Shown here: piece by piece, positions 50,636 to 58,550 of the stretch
How positions within the stretch are numbered: the first letter of the stretch is position 1
How the letters are laid out: every line of letters begins with the position of its first letter
DNA from: AC-32 sp035624425
Lineage (GTDB): Bacteria; Actinomycetota; Thermoleophilia; Gaiellales; Gaiellaceae
NCBI GenBank assembly: GCA_035624425.1
Contig: DASPRN010000036.1
Coordinates: 32,513 to 96,512 of the forward strand
Reading direction: 5' to 3'
DNA: 64,000 nt
Translations under genes and position numbers: made by a program
The notes under the pieces: generated by a model
Database searches by the model: none
What the model was told of the DNA's origin: nothing
What the model saw: the letters and a program-made list of their open reading frames with translations, nothing else

Positions 50636-51610
50636 ATGAAAGTCACGGTCCTGGCGGGAGGCCTCGGCGGCTCGCGCTTTGCCCGCGCCCTCGCGGAGAC
50701 GATCGATCCCGCGGACGTGACCGTCGTCGGCAACGTCGGCGACGACCTCGAGATCGCCGGCCTGCACGTCTCGCCGGACCTCGACACGATCCTTTACACG
50801 CTCGCGGGCATGCTCGACGAGGAGCGTGGCTGGGGCCGTGCCGACGAGAGCTGGAACGCGCGCGAGGCAGCGACCGGCCTCGGTGCGGAGACCTGGTTCC
50901 AACTCGGCGATCGTGACCTCGGACTGCACCTGGCGCGCACCGAGATGCTGCAGAGCGGGGAGACGCTCTCGGCCGTGACAGCCCGCTTTGCGCGCGCCCT
51001 CGGGGTCGCGACCGCGATCCTTCCGGCGACCGACGATCGCGTGCGCACCCGGGTGGCCACGCCCGCCGGCGAGCTCTCGTTCCAGGAGTGGTTCGTGCGG
51101 CGCGGTCACCGCGACGAGGTCGACGGCGTCCGCTTCGAGGGCGCCGACACGGCGACGGCCGCGCCGGGCGTGCTTGCCGCGCTCGACGGAGCCGACCTGA
51201 TCACGATCGCGCCCAGCAACCCGTTCGTCAGCATCGGGCCGATCCTGGCCGTGACGGGAATCCGCGAGGCCCTGGAGCGCCGTCGCGCGCCGGCCGTCGC
51301 GATCAGCCCACTGATCGGCGGGCGGGCGGTCCGCGGCCCGGCCGACCGGATGCTTGCCCGCCTCGCCGGCGGGACGGGACCGGCCCAAGTGACACAGTGT
51401 TACTTGGGCCTGATCGATGCGCTCGTGGTGGACGAGGCCGATGCCCACGAGGACGCCGGGATTCCCACGATCGTGACCCGCACGCTGATGCGCGACGCGG
51501 ACGCGCGGCGCCGGCTCGCCGAGGCCGTGCTCGGATCGCCGGGAAGGACGGCCGCGCCCGCAAAGCCGGCCCGGCCTCCACGGTCGGCGTCGCAAGCGAG
51601 CACCTTGTGA
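50636..51610 (+). CDS. fbiA: CofD/FbiA: 2-phospho-L-lactate (phosphoenolpyruvate) transferase
   Basis: This 324-residue enzyme joins the guanylylated C3 unit to the deazaflavin Fo, giving F420-0 (or dehydro-F420-0). Family marks are VLAGGLGGSRFARAL at the N-terminus, GNVGDDLEIAGLHVSPDLDTILYTLAG, LGDRDLGLHLARTEML and APSNPFVSIGPIL. ATG at 50636 has AGGAG eight bases upstream, so here a normal leader is used. The GTG of npdG overlaps its stop. Ala/Pro-rich C-terminal residues look like a disordered tail. Confidence 0.95.
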   Translation: MKVTVLAGGLGGSRFARALAETIDPADVTVVGNVGDDLEIAGLHVSPDLDTILYTLAGMLDEERGWGRADESWNAREAATGLGAETWFQLGDRDLGLHLARTEMLQSGETLSAVTARFARALGVATAILPATDDRVRTRVATPAGELSFQEWFVRRGHRDEVDGVRFEGADTATAAPGVLAALDGADLITIAPSNPFVSIGPILAVTGIREALERRRAPAVAISPLIGGRAVRGPADRMLARLAGGTGPAQVTQCYLGLIDALVVDEADAHEDAGIPTIVTRTLMRDADARRRLAEAVLGSPGRTAAPAKPARPPRSASQASTL

Positions 51611-52224
51611 AGATCGCGATCGTCGGCGGCACCGGCGCCTTCGGCCGTGGACTGGCGAAGCGGCTGCGCGCGCTCGGCTACGACGTCCATGTCGGCTCCC
51701 GCGACGCCGTGCGCGGGCGCGAGCGGGCCATCGAGCTCGGTGTCCAGGGCGGCGGCAACGAGGAGGTCGTCCGCGGCGCCGAACTGGTCGTCCTCGCGAC
51801 GAAGTCGAACGGGGCGCTCGACACGGCGCGCGACCTGGCCGAGGCGATCGGAGAGACGCCGGTGCTCTGTGTCGCCAGCGACCTCGCGTTCACCGACGAC
51901 GGCGTCGTCCCGGGCCACGAGGGGCGCTCGCTCGCCGAGGAGGTGCGCGAGCTCGTGCACGGGCCCGTCGCGTCGGGATTGCAGTCGCTCTCGGCGGCGC
52001 ACCTCGCCGCGACAGAGCCGCCTGACGAGGACGCGTTCGTCTGCGGCGATCCGGGCGCGAAGCAGCCGGCGCTCGAGCTGGCCGACGGGCTCGTCGGGGG
52101 AAGGGCGGTCGACGCGGGCCCGCTCGAGAACTCGCGTGCGCTCGAGGCAATGACGGCCGTGATCCTGACGGTGAACCGCGAGTACGGCATCAACGCCGGC
52201 CTGCGGCTGACGGGCTTCCCGTGA
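51607..52224 (+). CDS. npdG: NADPH-dependent F420 reductase
   Basis: This 205-residue Rossmann enzyme transfers hydride between NADPH and F420. IAIVGGTGAFGRGLAKRL with GSRDAVRGRE is the NADP site, and VVLATKSNGALDTARDL and GPLENSRALEAMTAVIL are typical of Fno/NpdG. Its GTG overlaps the fbiA stop and its TGA overlaps the fbiB start, so the reductase is built into the biosynthetic operon; users of reduced F420 are not in the window. Confidence 0.88.
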   Translation: MKIAIVGGTGAFGRGLAKRLRALGYDVHVGSRDAVRGRERAIELGVQGGGNEEVVRGAELVVLATKSNGALDTARDLAEAIGETPVLCVASDLAFTDDGVVPGHEGRSLAEEVRELVHGPVASGLQSLSAAHLAATEPPDEDAFVCGDPGAKQPALELADGLVGGRAVDAGPLENSRALEAMTAVILTVNREYGINAGLRLTGFP

Positions 52225-52943
52225 TCCGGATCCTTCCGGTCGAGGGCCTGCCCGAGGTCCGCGCGGGTGACGATCTCGCCGAGCTGATCGCCGCCCGGGC
52301 CGAGCTGGAGAACGGCGACGTGCTCGTGGTCGCCCAGAAAGCGGTCTCGAAGGCCGAAGGCCGGACCGTCCGGCTGGCGGAGGTGGAGCCCTCCGACGAG
52401 GCGCGGTGGCTCGCCGGCGACGAGGACCCGCGGCGCCTCGAGGTGATCCTGAGCGAGTCGAGGAGGATCGTCCGGACGCGCCCGCCGCTCGTGATCGCCC
52501 AGACTCGCCATGGATTCGTCTGTGCCTCGGCGGGCGTCGACTCCTCGAACGCGCCGGAGCCGGAGACGGTCGTGCTCCTGCCCGAGGACCCCGACACCTC
52601 GGCGGCCCGAATCCGGCAGCGCCTGCGCGAGCTGGCCGGCGTCGAGGTCGGCGTGATCGTCAGCGACTCCTTCGGCCGCCCCTGGCGCCAGGGCACGACC
52701 GACGTGGCGATCGGCCTCGCCGGGATCCGGCCGTTGCTCGACCTGAAGGGCGTCCGCGACCCGGCCGGCTACGAGCTGCACGCAACCGTGATCGCGGTCG
52801 CCGACGAGCTTGCCGGGGCGGCCGAGCTCGTGCTCGGCAAGACGAGCGGGATCCCGGTCGCGCTGATCCGCGGCTACGACGCAAGCGGCGAGGGCAGTGC
52901 CCGTGAGCTCGTCATGCCGGAGGAGCGCGACCTCTTCCGCTGA
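52221..52943 (+). CDS. fbiB: CofE/FbiB N-domain: coenzyme F420-0 gamma-glutamyl ligase
   Basis: This 240-residue enzyme adds glutamates to F420-0. The conserved blocks QKAVSKAEGRTVRL, RHGFVCASAGVDSSN, SDSFGRPWRQGTTDVAIGLAGI and LVLGKTSGIPVALIRG are all present. It matches the archaeal CofE length and lacks the C-terminal nitroreductase-like domain of mycobacterial FbiB (about 440 residues), so a separate dehydro-F420 reductase may be needed if phosphoenolpyruvate is the substrate. Symbol cofE would be equally valid. Confidence 0.93.
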   Translation: MIRILPVEGLPEVRAGDDLAELIAARAELENGDVLVVAQKAVSKAEGRTVRLAEVEPSDEARWLAGDEDPRRLEVILSESRRIVRTRPPLVIAQTRHGFVCASAGVDSSNAPEPETVVLLPEDPDTSAARIRQRLRELAGVEVGVIVSDSFGRPWRQGTTDVAIGLAGIRPLLDLKGVRDPAGYELHATVIAVADELAGAAELVLGKTSGIPVALIRGYDASGEGSARELVMPEERDLFR

Positions 52944-52965
52944 TGGCGGGACGGCGCGCCGGCGC

Positions 52966-54099
52966 TCAGCGGCGCAGTGCGTGGAGAGAGCGGACGGCCC
53001 AGGCGTCGAAGCTGAAGAGGTCGGCAATGTCCGAGAGGGAGAGGCTCGGGATCGCATGGTGGAGCGTCGAGGTGACGGTGAGGCGCACGCGGGTGTGCGT
53101 GGCGTCGCGGGCGAGCGCCTGCGTCTCGGCGAGCGGGAAGTACTTGTCGTGCGGCGCGGAGGCGATCTCGACCGGGGCGCGCAGCCGGCCTGCGCCGGCG
53201 AGTGGCGAGAGGCGGACCAGTACGGCGCGCAGCGCCGGCGAGAGGGCGGCGTAGAGCCTGTCGAACCGGGCCGGGTCGCGGTTCGCGAGCAGCTCGACGA
53301 GTGCCCGCGCGGACGGGGCGACTTTCGCCGGTCGCAGCCGCCGGAAGAGGGCGAGCGGGTCGGGCGTCCCCTCGTGCAGGCGCAGCAAATCGGCGAGCAG
53401 GCGGCTCCGGTCGGAGCTAGCAGGCAGCGCGGCGACCAGGGAGCGGGCGACCACGAGCGGCAGGAAGCTCTCGGCGGAATAGGGGACGAGGTGCCCGTTC
53501 TCGAGCGTGGCCCCCGTGGTCGCGAGCCGGGCCACGTTTTCGAGGTCGACGTAGGGAGCGATGCCCGCGACGAGCGTGACCCGGTTCGCGAGGCTCGGCT
53601 CTTCCGCTGCGAGCAGGCCGAGCGAGGCTCCGACGGAGACGCCGACGAGGCCGACCCGGCCACCGGCCGCGTGCACGACGGCGATCGTGGCCGCCAGCGT
53701 CCGCTTGGTGATCTCGCCCTCCGCGAGCCCGGGCGGATCGGGGACGAGCACGAGGAAGCCGACGCGGGCAAGCCCGCCGGCGAGCCGCTCGACGTCAGGG
53801 TGGTGACGGCCGAGCGCGGTGACGCCGTTCAGGAAGACGACCGTCGGCCAGTGGCTGCCGCCGCCCGGCCGGTACACCGTCGTCGGCACGCCCGCAACGA
53901 GCTCGTCCTGCACGCGCGGCGTGTCGGTGACCTCCCGCGTCGCCCACGCCAGCACGGGCACCTTGCCTGTCAGCGAGAGTACGCCGACCGTGCGAGCCTG
54001 TGCGTCGATCCAGGAGCGGTACACGATTCCGGAGATCAGAGCAGCCAGGAGCAGCGCAAGCAACGCGGCACGGACCCGCCCTAGTCTCCCGCGGAACAT
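52966..54099 (-). CDS. Membrane-anchored alpha/beta hydrolase
   Basis: This 377-residue protein has one N-terminal membrane helix (about residues 8-25) and an alpha/beta-hydrolase fold. WPTVVFLNGVTALGRHHPD gives the oxyanion region, GVSVGASLG the nucleophile serine, ASAPHDKYFP the likely acid aspartate and TSTLHHAIPS the catalytic histidine. A cap region of about 90 residues lies between. The active domain could face the outside. Substrate is unknown. It converges on fbiB with a 22-base GC-rich gap that holds no clear terminator. Confidence 0.8.
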   Translation of the reverse strand: MFRGRLGRVRAALLALLLAALISGIVYRSWIDAQARTVGVLSLTGKVPVLAWATREVTDTPRVQDELVAGVPTTVYRPGGGSHWPTVVFLNGVTALGRHHPDVERLAGGLARVGFLVLVPDPPGLAEGEITKRTLAATIAVVHAAGGRVGLVGVSVGASLGLLAAEEPSLANRVTLVAGIAPYVDLENVARLATTGATLENGHLVPYSAESFLPLVVARSLVAALPASSDRSRLLADLLRLHEGTPDPLALFRRLRPAKVAPSARALVELLANRDPARFDRLYAALSPALRAVLVRLSPLAGAGRLRAPVEIASAPHDKYFPLAETQALARDATHTRVRLTVTSTLHHAIPSLSLSDIADLFSFDAWAVRSLHALRR

Positions 54100-54105
54100 G
54101 TCCCA

Positions 54106-55422
54106 ATGATTCCGCTCCGGACGAGGGTCCTCTACGGAACGGGAAGGATCGGCAGCGAGGCGCTCGGCAAGAGCAACGGTCTGTGGCTTCTCTACTACTA
54201 CGCGCCGCCGAGCGACGCACATCTGCCGACGCTGCTGCCCTCGTTTGTCGTCGGGGCGCTGCTCGCCGCCGGCGGAATCGTCGCCGCCCTCGACGACGCC
54301 ATCGTCGGCTGGTTCAGCGACCGCACCCGCTCCCCCTTCGGCCGTCGCATCCCGTACATCGTGCTCGGCGCTCCGCTCTGGTCGATCTTCTTCGTGTTGC
54401 TGTTCACGCCCCCGCCCGACCGTGGAAACGCGACGACGGCCGTCTACTTCCTGCTCGTATTCGAGGCCGTCTCGCTGTTCAGCGCGGTCGTCATCAGCCC
54501 GTACGAGGCGCTGCTGCCGGAGATGGCCGCGACCAGCGACGAGCGGGTCGGCCTGGAGGCGGTCAAGGTCTACCTCGGCGTCGCCGGCACGGCGATCGGC
54601 CTGATCGTCAGCACGGTTCTCGTGCACCGGGTCGGGTTCAAGGCGATGGCGGTCACGATCGCGGCGCTCGCGCTCGTCTGCCAGTACGTGGCGATCGGCG
54701 GCGTCTGGGATCGAGCGAAGCTCTCGCGCATTCCGGCCGAGATCGGCTTCCGCGACGCGCTGCGAGAAACGTTCAGGAACGGCGCATTCCGCGTGCTCTT
54801 GCCGAGCATCGTCCTGTTCGCGCTCGCGTTCCAGTTGCTACAGACGGACATCCCCTTCTACGTGCATGCGATCGTCGGGAAGGACAGCTGGCTCAGCTCG
54901 ACCGCGCTGCTCGCGGTCGCGATCGGCGCAGCGCTCGTCTGCCTGCCGCTGTTCGGGCGCCTCGCGCAACGGACGTCCAAGCGGCACGCCTACAGCGTCT
55001 CGATGCTCGCGGCGGCCGCCACCTTCGTGCTGCTCGGAGTCGCCGGCTTGCTGCCGTGGATCCCCGCCACGGCGCAGCTGCTCGTCGCGGCCGCGCTCGT
55101 CGGCGCCCCGATCGGCGCCCACTTCCTCTTCCCCGTACCCCTGACCGCAGACGTGATCGATGACGACAGCGCGAGGACCGAGCAGCGCCGGGAAGCGACC
55201 TACCTCGGCACCTCCAGTTTCGTCGAGCGGACAGCGACCTCGCTCGCTCCCCTGCTCATCGTGCTGCTCCGGCTGCTCGGAGACACGCGAGGACACACCC
55301 TGGGCGTACGGCTCGTCGGCCCGCTCGCCGGCCTGATCCTCCTCGTCGCCTATCTGCGCTTCCAGTCCTACGATCTCCCGGACGAGGTGCCCGAGCGGGT
55401 GCAGCCCGAGGCTGTCGTCTAG
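54106..55422 (+). CDS. GPH-family (MelB-like) cation/glycoside symporter
   Basis: This 438-residue membrane protein has about 12 hydrophobic segments. DDAIVGWFSDRTRSPFGRRIPYIVLGAPLW near residue 62 is the GPH/MelB signature, with the aspartates that bind cation and sugar. LLPEMAATSDERVGL and TLGVRLVGPLAGLILLVAYLRF are further family-like segments. It probably imports a sugar or glycoside with sodium or protons. The start is only six bases from the divergent hydrolase start. Its stop shares CTAG with the agmatinase-family gene. Confidence 0.85.
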   Translation: MIPLRTRVLYGTGRIGSEALGKSNGLWLLYYYAPPSDAHLPTLLPSFVVGALLAAGGIVAALDDAIVGWFSDRTRSPFGRRIPYIVLGAPLWSIFFVLLFTPPPDRGNATTAVYFLLVFEAVSLFSAVVISPYEALLPEMAATSDERVGLEAVKVYLGVAGTAIGLIVSTVLVHRVGFKAMAVTIAALALVCQYVAIGGVWDRAKLSRIPAEIGFRDALRETFRNGAFRVLLPSIVLFALAFQLLQTDIPFYVHAIVGKDSWLSSTALLAVAIGAALVCLPLFGRLAQRTSKRHAYSVSMLAAAATFVLLGVAGLLPWIPATAQLLVAAALVGAPIGAHFLFPVPLTADVIDDDSARTEQRREATYLGTSSFVERTATSLAPLLIVLLRLLGDTRGHTLGVRLVGPLAGLILLVAYLRFQSYDLPDEVPERVQPEAVV

Positions 55423-56402
55423 AGAGGGACGTCCTTCGACGGGCGACCTCGCCGCAGCGCCAGGCCCGTGAGGATCTCGCGGACGATCCGGTCGGCGACG
55501 AGCGCGGTGATGTCCGCAGATCCGGGCGCGCTCGGGATCACCTCGACGACGTCGGCCCCGACGAGCTCGAGCTTCTCGGCGACGGTACGGCAGGCCCAGA
55601 GCAGGTCGCCGCTCTCCATCCCGCCCGGCTCGGGAGTGCCGGTCCCCGGCGCGTAGGCCGGGTCGAGCACGTCGACGTCCACGCTCAGGAACGCCGGCCC
55701 CGGGCCGACCACGTCGATCGCCCCGCCGACGACCTCTTCGATCCCGAGCCGGCGCACGTCGTGCATGAAGAAGCTCGTGATCCCGCGCTCGGCCTGCCAG
55801 GCGAACTCCTGCGCGCCGGGCCAGTAGCCGCGCAGCCCGATCTGGACGTAGCGGCGCGGGTCGACGACGCCGGCCTCGACGAGCCGGTACATCGGCGTGC
55901 CGTGCGAGACCTCGACGCCGAAGACCTCGGCGCCCGTGTCGGTGTGGGTGTCGAAGTGGACGAGGCCGAGCGCGCCGCGGCCGGCGGCGCAGGCGCGGAT
56001 GTCCGGCTCGGCGATCGAGTGGTCGCCGCCGAGCACGACCGGGATCGCGCCGGCCGTGACCACCTCGCCGACGGTGCGCTCGATCGCCTGGTGGGTGCGA
56101 ACCGGGTCGGCCGGCACCACCGGCGCGTCGCCGTAGTCGACCATCCGCAGCTCGGCCATCGCGTCGACCTTCGCCTCGAGGTGCGGGCCGGGCGGGCAGC
56201 TAGCGGCGCGGATCGCGCGCGGGCCGAAGCGGGCGCCGGGCCGGTCGGAGACGAGGTCGTCGGTCGGCGCTCCGACGATGGCGACGTCCACGCCCTCCAG
56301 CTCGGCCGGAGCCTGTGTGTACGGCAGCGAGCCGTAGGTCAGCAGACCCGCGTAGTCGGGCTTGTCGCCGAGGGGCTGCCAGCGTTCGAGCGGATCGATC
56401 AC
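55419..56402 (-). CDS. speB: Agmatinase/arginase-family ureohydrolase
   Basis: This 327-residue enzyme hydrolyses a guanidino compound to urea. The dinuclear manganese ligands are present: GGDHS, HFDTHTDTG and SVDVDVLDPAYAPGTGTPEPGG. The common DAHxD is DTHTD here, which is also seen in guanidinobutyrase-like and guanidinopropionase-like members, so the substrate may not be agmatine. SCPPGPHLEAKVD and YVQIGLRGYWPG agree with that group. GTG start at 56402, with GACAAT six bases upstream on this strand. Confidence 0.85.
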   Translation of the reverse strand: MIDPLERWQPLGDKPDYAGLLTYGSLPYTQAPAELEGVDVAIVGAPTDDLVSDRPGARFGPRAIRAASCPPGPHLEAKVDAMAELRMVDYGDAPVVPADPVRTHQAIERTVGEVVTAGAIPVVLGGDHSIAEPDIRACAAGRGALGLVHFDTHTDTGAEVFGVEVSHGTPMYRLVEAGVVDPRRYVQIGLRGYWPGAQEFAWQAERGITSFFMHDVRRLGIEEVVGGAIDVVGPGPAFLSVDVDVLDPAYAPGTGTPEPGGMESGDLLWACRTVAEKLELVGADVVEVIPSAPGSADITALVADRIVREILTGLALRRGRPSKDVPL

Positions 56403-56437
56403 GGCGCGATTGTCGCCTGTCTGTCAAGCTCAGCGCC

Positions 56438-57010
56438 ATGGCTCAGGAGGTTGTGCTCGCCCGGCATGGAGAGACGGAGTGGAGCAAGGCGCTCCGCCAC
56501 ACGGGCAGCACCGACATTCCGCTCACGGAGGAGGGGCGCCGCCAGGCCGAGCGGGTCGGCGAGGCGCTGCGGGGGCGCTCGTTCGCGCTCGTCCTGACGA
56601 GCCCGCTGCAGCGGGCGTCTGAGACGTGCCGCCTCGCGGGATTCGGCGACGTCGCGCAGACGCGTGACGACCTGCTGGAGTGGGACTACGGCGACTACGA
56701 GGGGCGGCGGACAGCCGAGATCCGCGAGGAGGTTCCGGGCTGGACGATCTTCCGCGACGATGCGCCGAACGGCGAGACCGCCGAGCAGGTCGGGGCTCGG
56801 GTCGACCGAGTGCTGGAAGAGGCGCGCGCGGCCGAGGGCGAGGCGCTGCTCTTCGCCCACGGCCATGTGCTGCGCGTGCTGACGGCGCGCTGGCTGGGGC
56901 TGCCGCCGCGCGACGGACGGCTGTTCGCGCTTGATCCGGCGACGCTGAGCATCCTCGGGCACGAGCGGGAGACCTCGGTGCTGCGGCTCTGGAACGGCAA
57001 CCTCGCGTGA
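56438..57010 (+). CDS. Histidine phosphatase (phosphoglycerate mutase-like)
   Basis: This 190-residue protein has the RHG motif (LARHGETEWS, catalytic His near residue 9), TSPLQRASETCRLAG with the second arginine, the proton donor glutamate in LLEWDYGDYEG and the second histidine in LFAHGHVLRVL. This is the branch of small histidine phosphatases that act on phosphosugars or similar small substrates; the exact one is unknown. Stand-alone with a 35-base divergent region shared with the ureohydrolase. Confidence 0.9.
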   Translation: MAQEVVLARHGETEWSKALRHTGSTDIPLTEEGRRQAERVGEALRGRSFALVLTSPLQRASETCRLAGFGDVAQTRDDLLEWDYGDYEGRRTAEIREEVPGWTIFRDDAPNGETAEQVGARVDRVLEEARAAEGEALLFAHGHVLRVLTARWLGLPPRDGRLFALDPATLSILGHERETSVLRLWNGNLA

Positions 57011-57013
57011 GCG

Positions 57014-58120
57014 CTAGCCGAAGTCGATCACGCTGCGGATGCCGTCCTGGGCCTCCATCAGCTCGAAGCCGCGGTTGACGTCGTCCAGCGTCAGCCGGTG
57101 CGAGACGAACGGCTCGACGTCGAGCTCGCCGGCGAGCCAGCGGTCGACGAGCTGCGGCACCTGGTCGCGGCCCTTGCAGCCGCCGAACGACGACCCGGCC
57201 ACGCGCCGGCCGGTGATGAGGTAGCGCGGCACGACCTCGAGCGTCTCGCCTTTTCCGGCCACGCCGCACATCGTCGCCAGCCCCCAGCCCATCCGCGCCG
57301 ACTCGACCGCCTGTCGCATCACCGCCACGCTCCCGGTCGCCTCGAACGTGTAGTCGGCCCCGAGCGGGCCAACGAGCGAGAGCACCCGGTCGACCGCGTC
57401 CGGCCCGCCCGGCACCACGTCCGTCGCGCCCTGCCCGCGCGCCAGCTCGAGGCGCTCCTCCGAGAGGTCGACGCAGACGATCCGCTCCGCCCCCTGCAGC
57501 CGGCACCCAGCGACCGCGCCGAGCCCGACCATCCCGGCACCGAAGACCACGCACGAAGAGCCCGCCGCAACCCGAGCCGTGTTCATCGCCGCGCCGAGCC
57601 CGGTCGAGAGCCCGCACGCGAACAGACAGGCCCGATCCAGCGGCGCCTCCGGCGAGACCCGGGCCAAAGCGATCTCCGGCATGACCGTGTACTCCGCGAA
57701 GGTCGAGCAGCCCATGAAGTGCCGGATCGGCTCGCCGTCACGAGAGAGCCGCGCCGTCCCGTCCGGCAGGTAGCCGAGTCCCTGCTGCTCCCGGATCGCG
57801 AGACAGAGGTTCGTCCGCGGGTCGAGGCAGTGCTCGCACGCGCGGCACTGGGGCGAGAAGAGCGTGACCACGTGGTCGCCGACCGCAACGTCGCGCACGC
57901 CGTCCCCGACCGCCTCGACGACGCCCGCGCCCTCGTGGCCGAGCACCGCCGGCGCGTAGCCCGAGGGGTCTGACCCCGACGCCGCGAACAGGTCGGTGTG
58001 GCAGACGCCGCACGCGGCGAGCCGGACGAGCACCTCGCCCGCCTGCGGCTCGGCCAGCTCGAGCTCCTGCACCTCGAGCGGCTCCCCGAACCGCTCCAGC
58101 ACCGCCGCGCGGATCTTCAT
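57014..58120 (-). CDS. Zinc-dependent class III-like alcohol dehydrogenase (formaldehyde-type)
   Basis: This 368-residue medium-chain dehydrogenase has catalytic zinc ligands in GVCHTDL and LGHEGAGVVE, four structural zinc cysteines in CRACEHCLDPRTNLC, and the NAD site FGAGMVGLGAVAG. It resembles class III enzymes that oxidise thiol-bound formaldehyde (glutathione or mycothiol forms), for example S-(hydroxymethyl)mycothiol dehydrogenase. A GFA-family gene starts divergently 27 bases away, which supports a role in formaldehyde handling, but a general alcohol dehydrogenase is not excluded. Confidence 0.85.
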   Translation of the reverse strand: MKIRAAVLERFGEPLEVQELELAEPQAGEVLVRLAACGVCHTDLFAASGSDPSGYAPAVLGHEGAGVVEAVGDGVRDVAVGDHVVTLFSPQCRACEHCLDPRTNLCLAIREQQGLGYLPDGTARLSRDGEPIRHFMGCSTFAEYTVMPEIALARVSPEAPLDRACLFACGLSTGLGAAMNTARVAAGSSCVVFGAGMVGLGAVAGCRLQGAERIVCVDLSEERLELARGQGATDVVPGGPDAVDRVLSLVGPLGADYTFEATGSVAVMRQAVESARMGWGLATMCGVAGKGETLEVVPRYLITGRRVAGSSFGGCKGRDQVPQLVDRWLAGELDVEPFVSHRLTLDDVNRGFELMEAQDGIRSVIDFG

Positions 58121-58126
58121 GGTCCG

Positions 58127-58141
58127 ATCCTACGGTAGGGT
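58127..58141. promoter_or_regulatory. Divergent overlapping -10 boxes between the dehydrogenase and GFA genes
   Basis: CCTACGGTAGG (58129-58139) is a perfect inverted repeat around one central G. On the minus strand TAGGAT (58132 to 58127) ends six bases before the dehydrogenase ATG; on the plus strand TAGGGT (58136-58141) ends six bases before the GFA-family ATG. Both genes would be leaderless. The geometry repeats that of 21792-21812. Confidence 0.6.
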
Positions 58142-58147
58142 CGCCAT

Positions 58148-58549
58148 ATGGCCCTCCACGGAAGCTGCCTCTGCGGCGGCGTCCGCTTCGAGCTGCCGGA
58201 CGACTTCGAGCCGCGCGCCTTCTGCCACTGCGCGAGCTGCAAGAAGCTCTCCGGCGGCGCGGGCACCGCCAACGGCCGCATCGCGAGCGACCGTGTCACG
58301 ATCTTCGCCGGCGAGGAGTTGCTCCGCACCTACCAGCCGGCCGAGGGAACCGCGAAGACCTTCTGCTCGGTCTGCGGCTCGAACCTGTTCGGCGGCGGCT
58401 GGCCCGAGTCCGACCGAGCAAGCGTCCGCCTGAGCGCAATCGACGACCCGCTCCAGGGCCGGCCGGCCCGCCACATCTGGGTCCGCTCCGTGGCGAGCTG
58501 GGAGACGCTTCCGGACGACGGCCTCGAGCGCGACGAGCAGGCCGGCTGA
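58148..58549 (+). CDS. GFA-family protein (glutathione-dependent formaldehyde-activating enzyme-like)
   Basis: This 133-residue protein has the Mss4-like GFA zinc pattern: GSCLCGGVRFEL, CHCASCKKLSGG and FCSVCGSNLFGG, i.e. seven cysteines in the usual spacing for two zinc ions. GFA proteins bind thiol adducts; the original role in speeding glutathione-formaldehyde adduct formation is disputed. In an actinobacterium the thiol would be mycothiol, if any. Its neighbour across the promoter is a formaldehyde-type dehydrogenase. Confidence 0.88.
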   Translation: MALHGSCLCGGVRFELPDDFEPRAFCHCASCKKLSGGAGTANGRIASDRVTIFAGEELLRTYQPAEGTAKTFCSVCGSNLFGGGWPESDRASVRLSAIDDPLQGRPARHIWVRSVASWETLPDDGLERDEQAG

Positions 58550-58550
58550 C

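Noticed and set aside
52944..52965. GGCGCGCC palindrome between fbiB and the hydrolase as terminator
   Set aside because: Only an eight-base GC palindrome, expected by chance at this composition, and no T tract.
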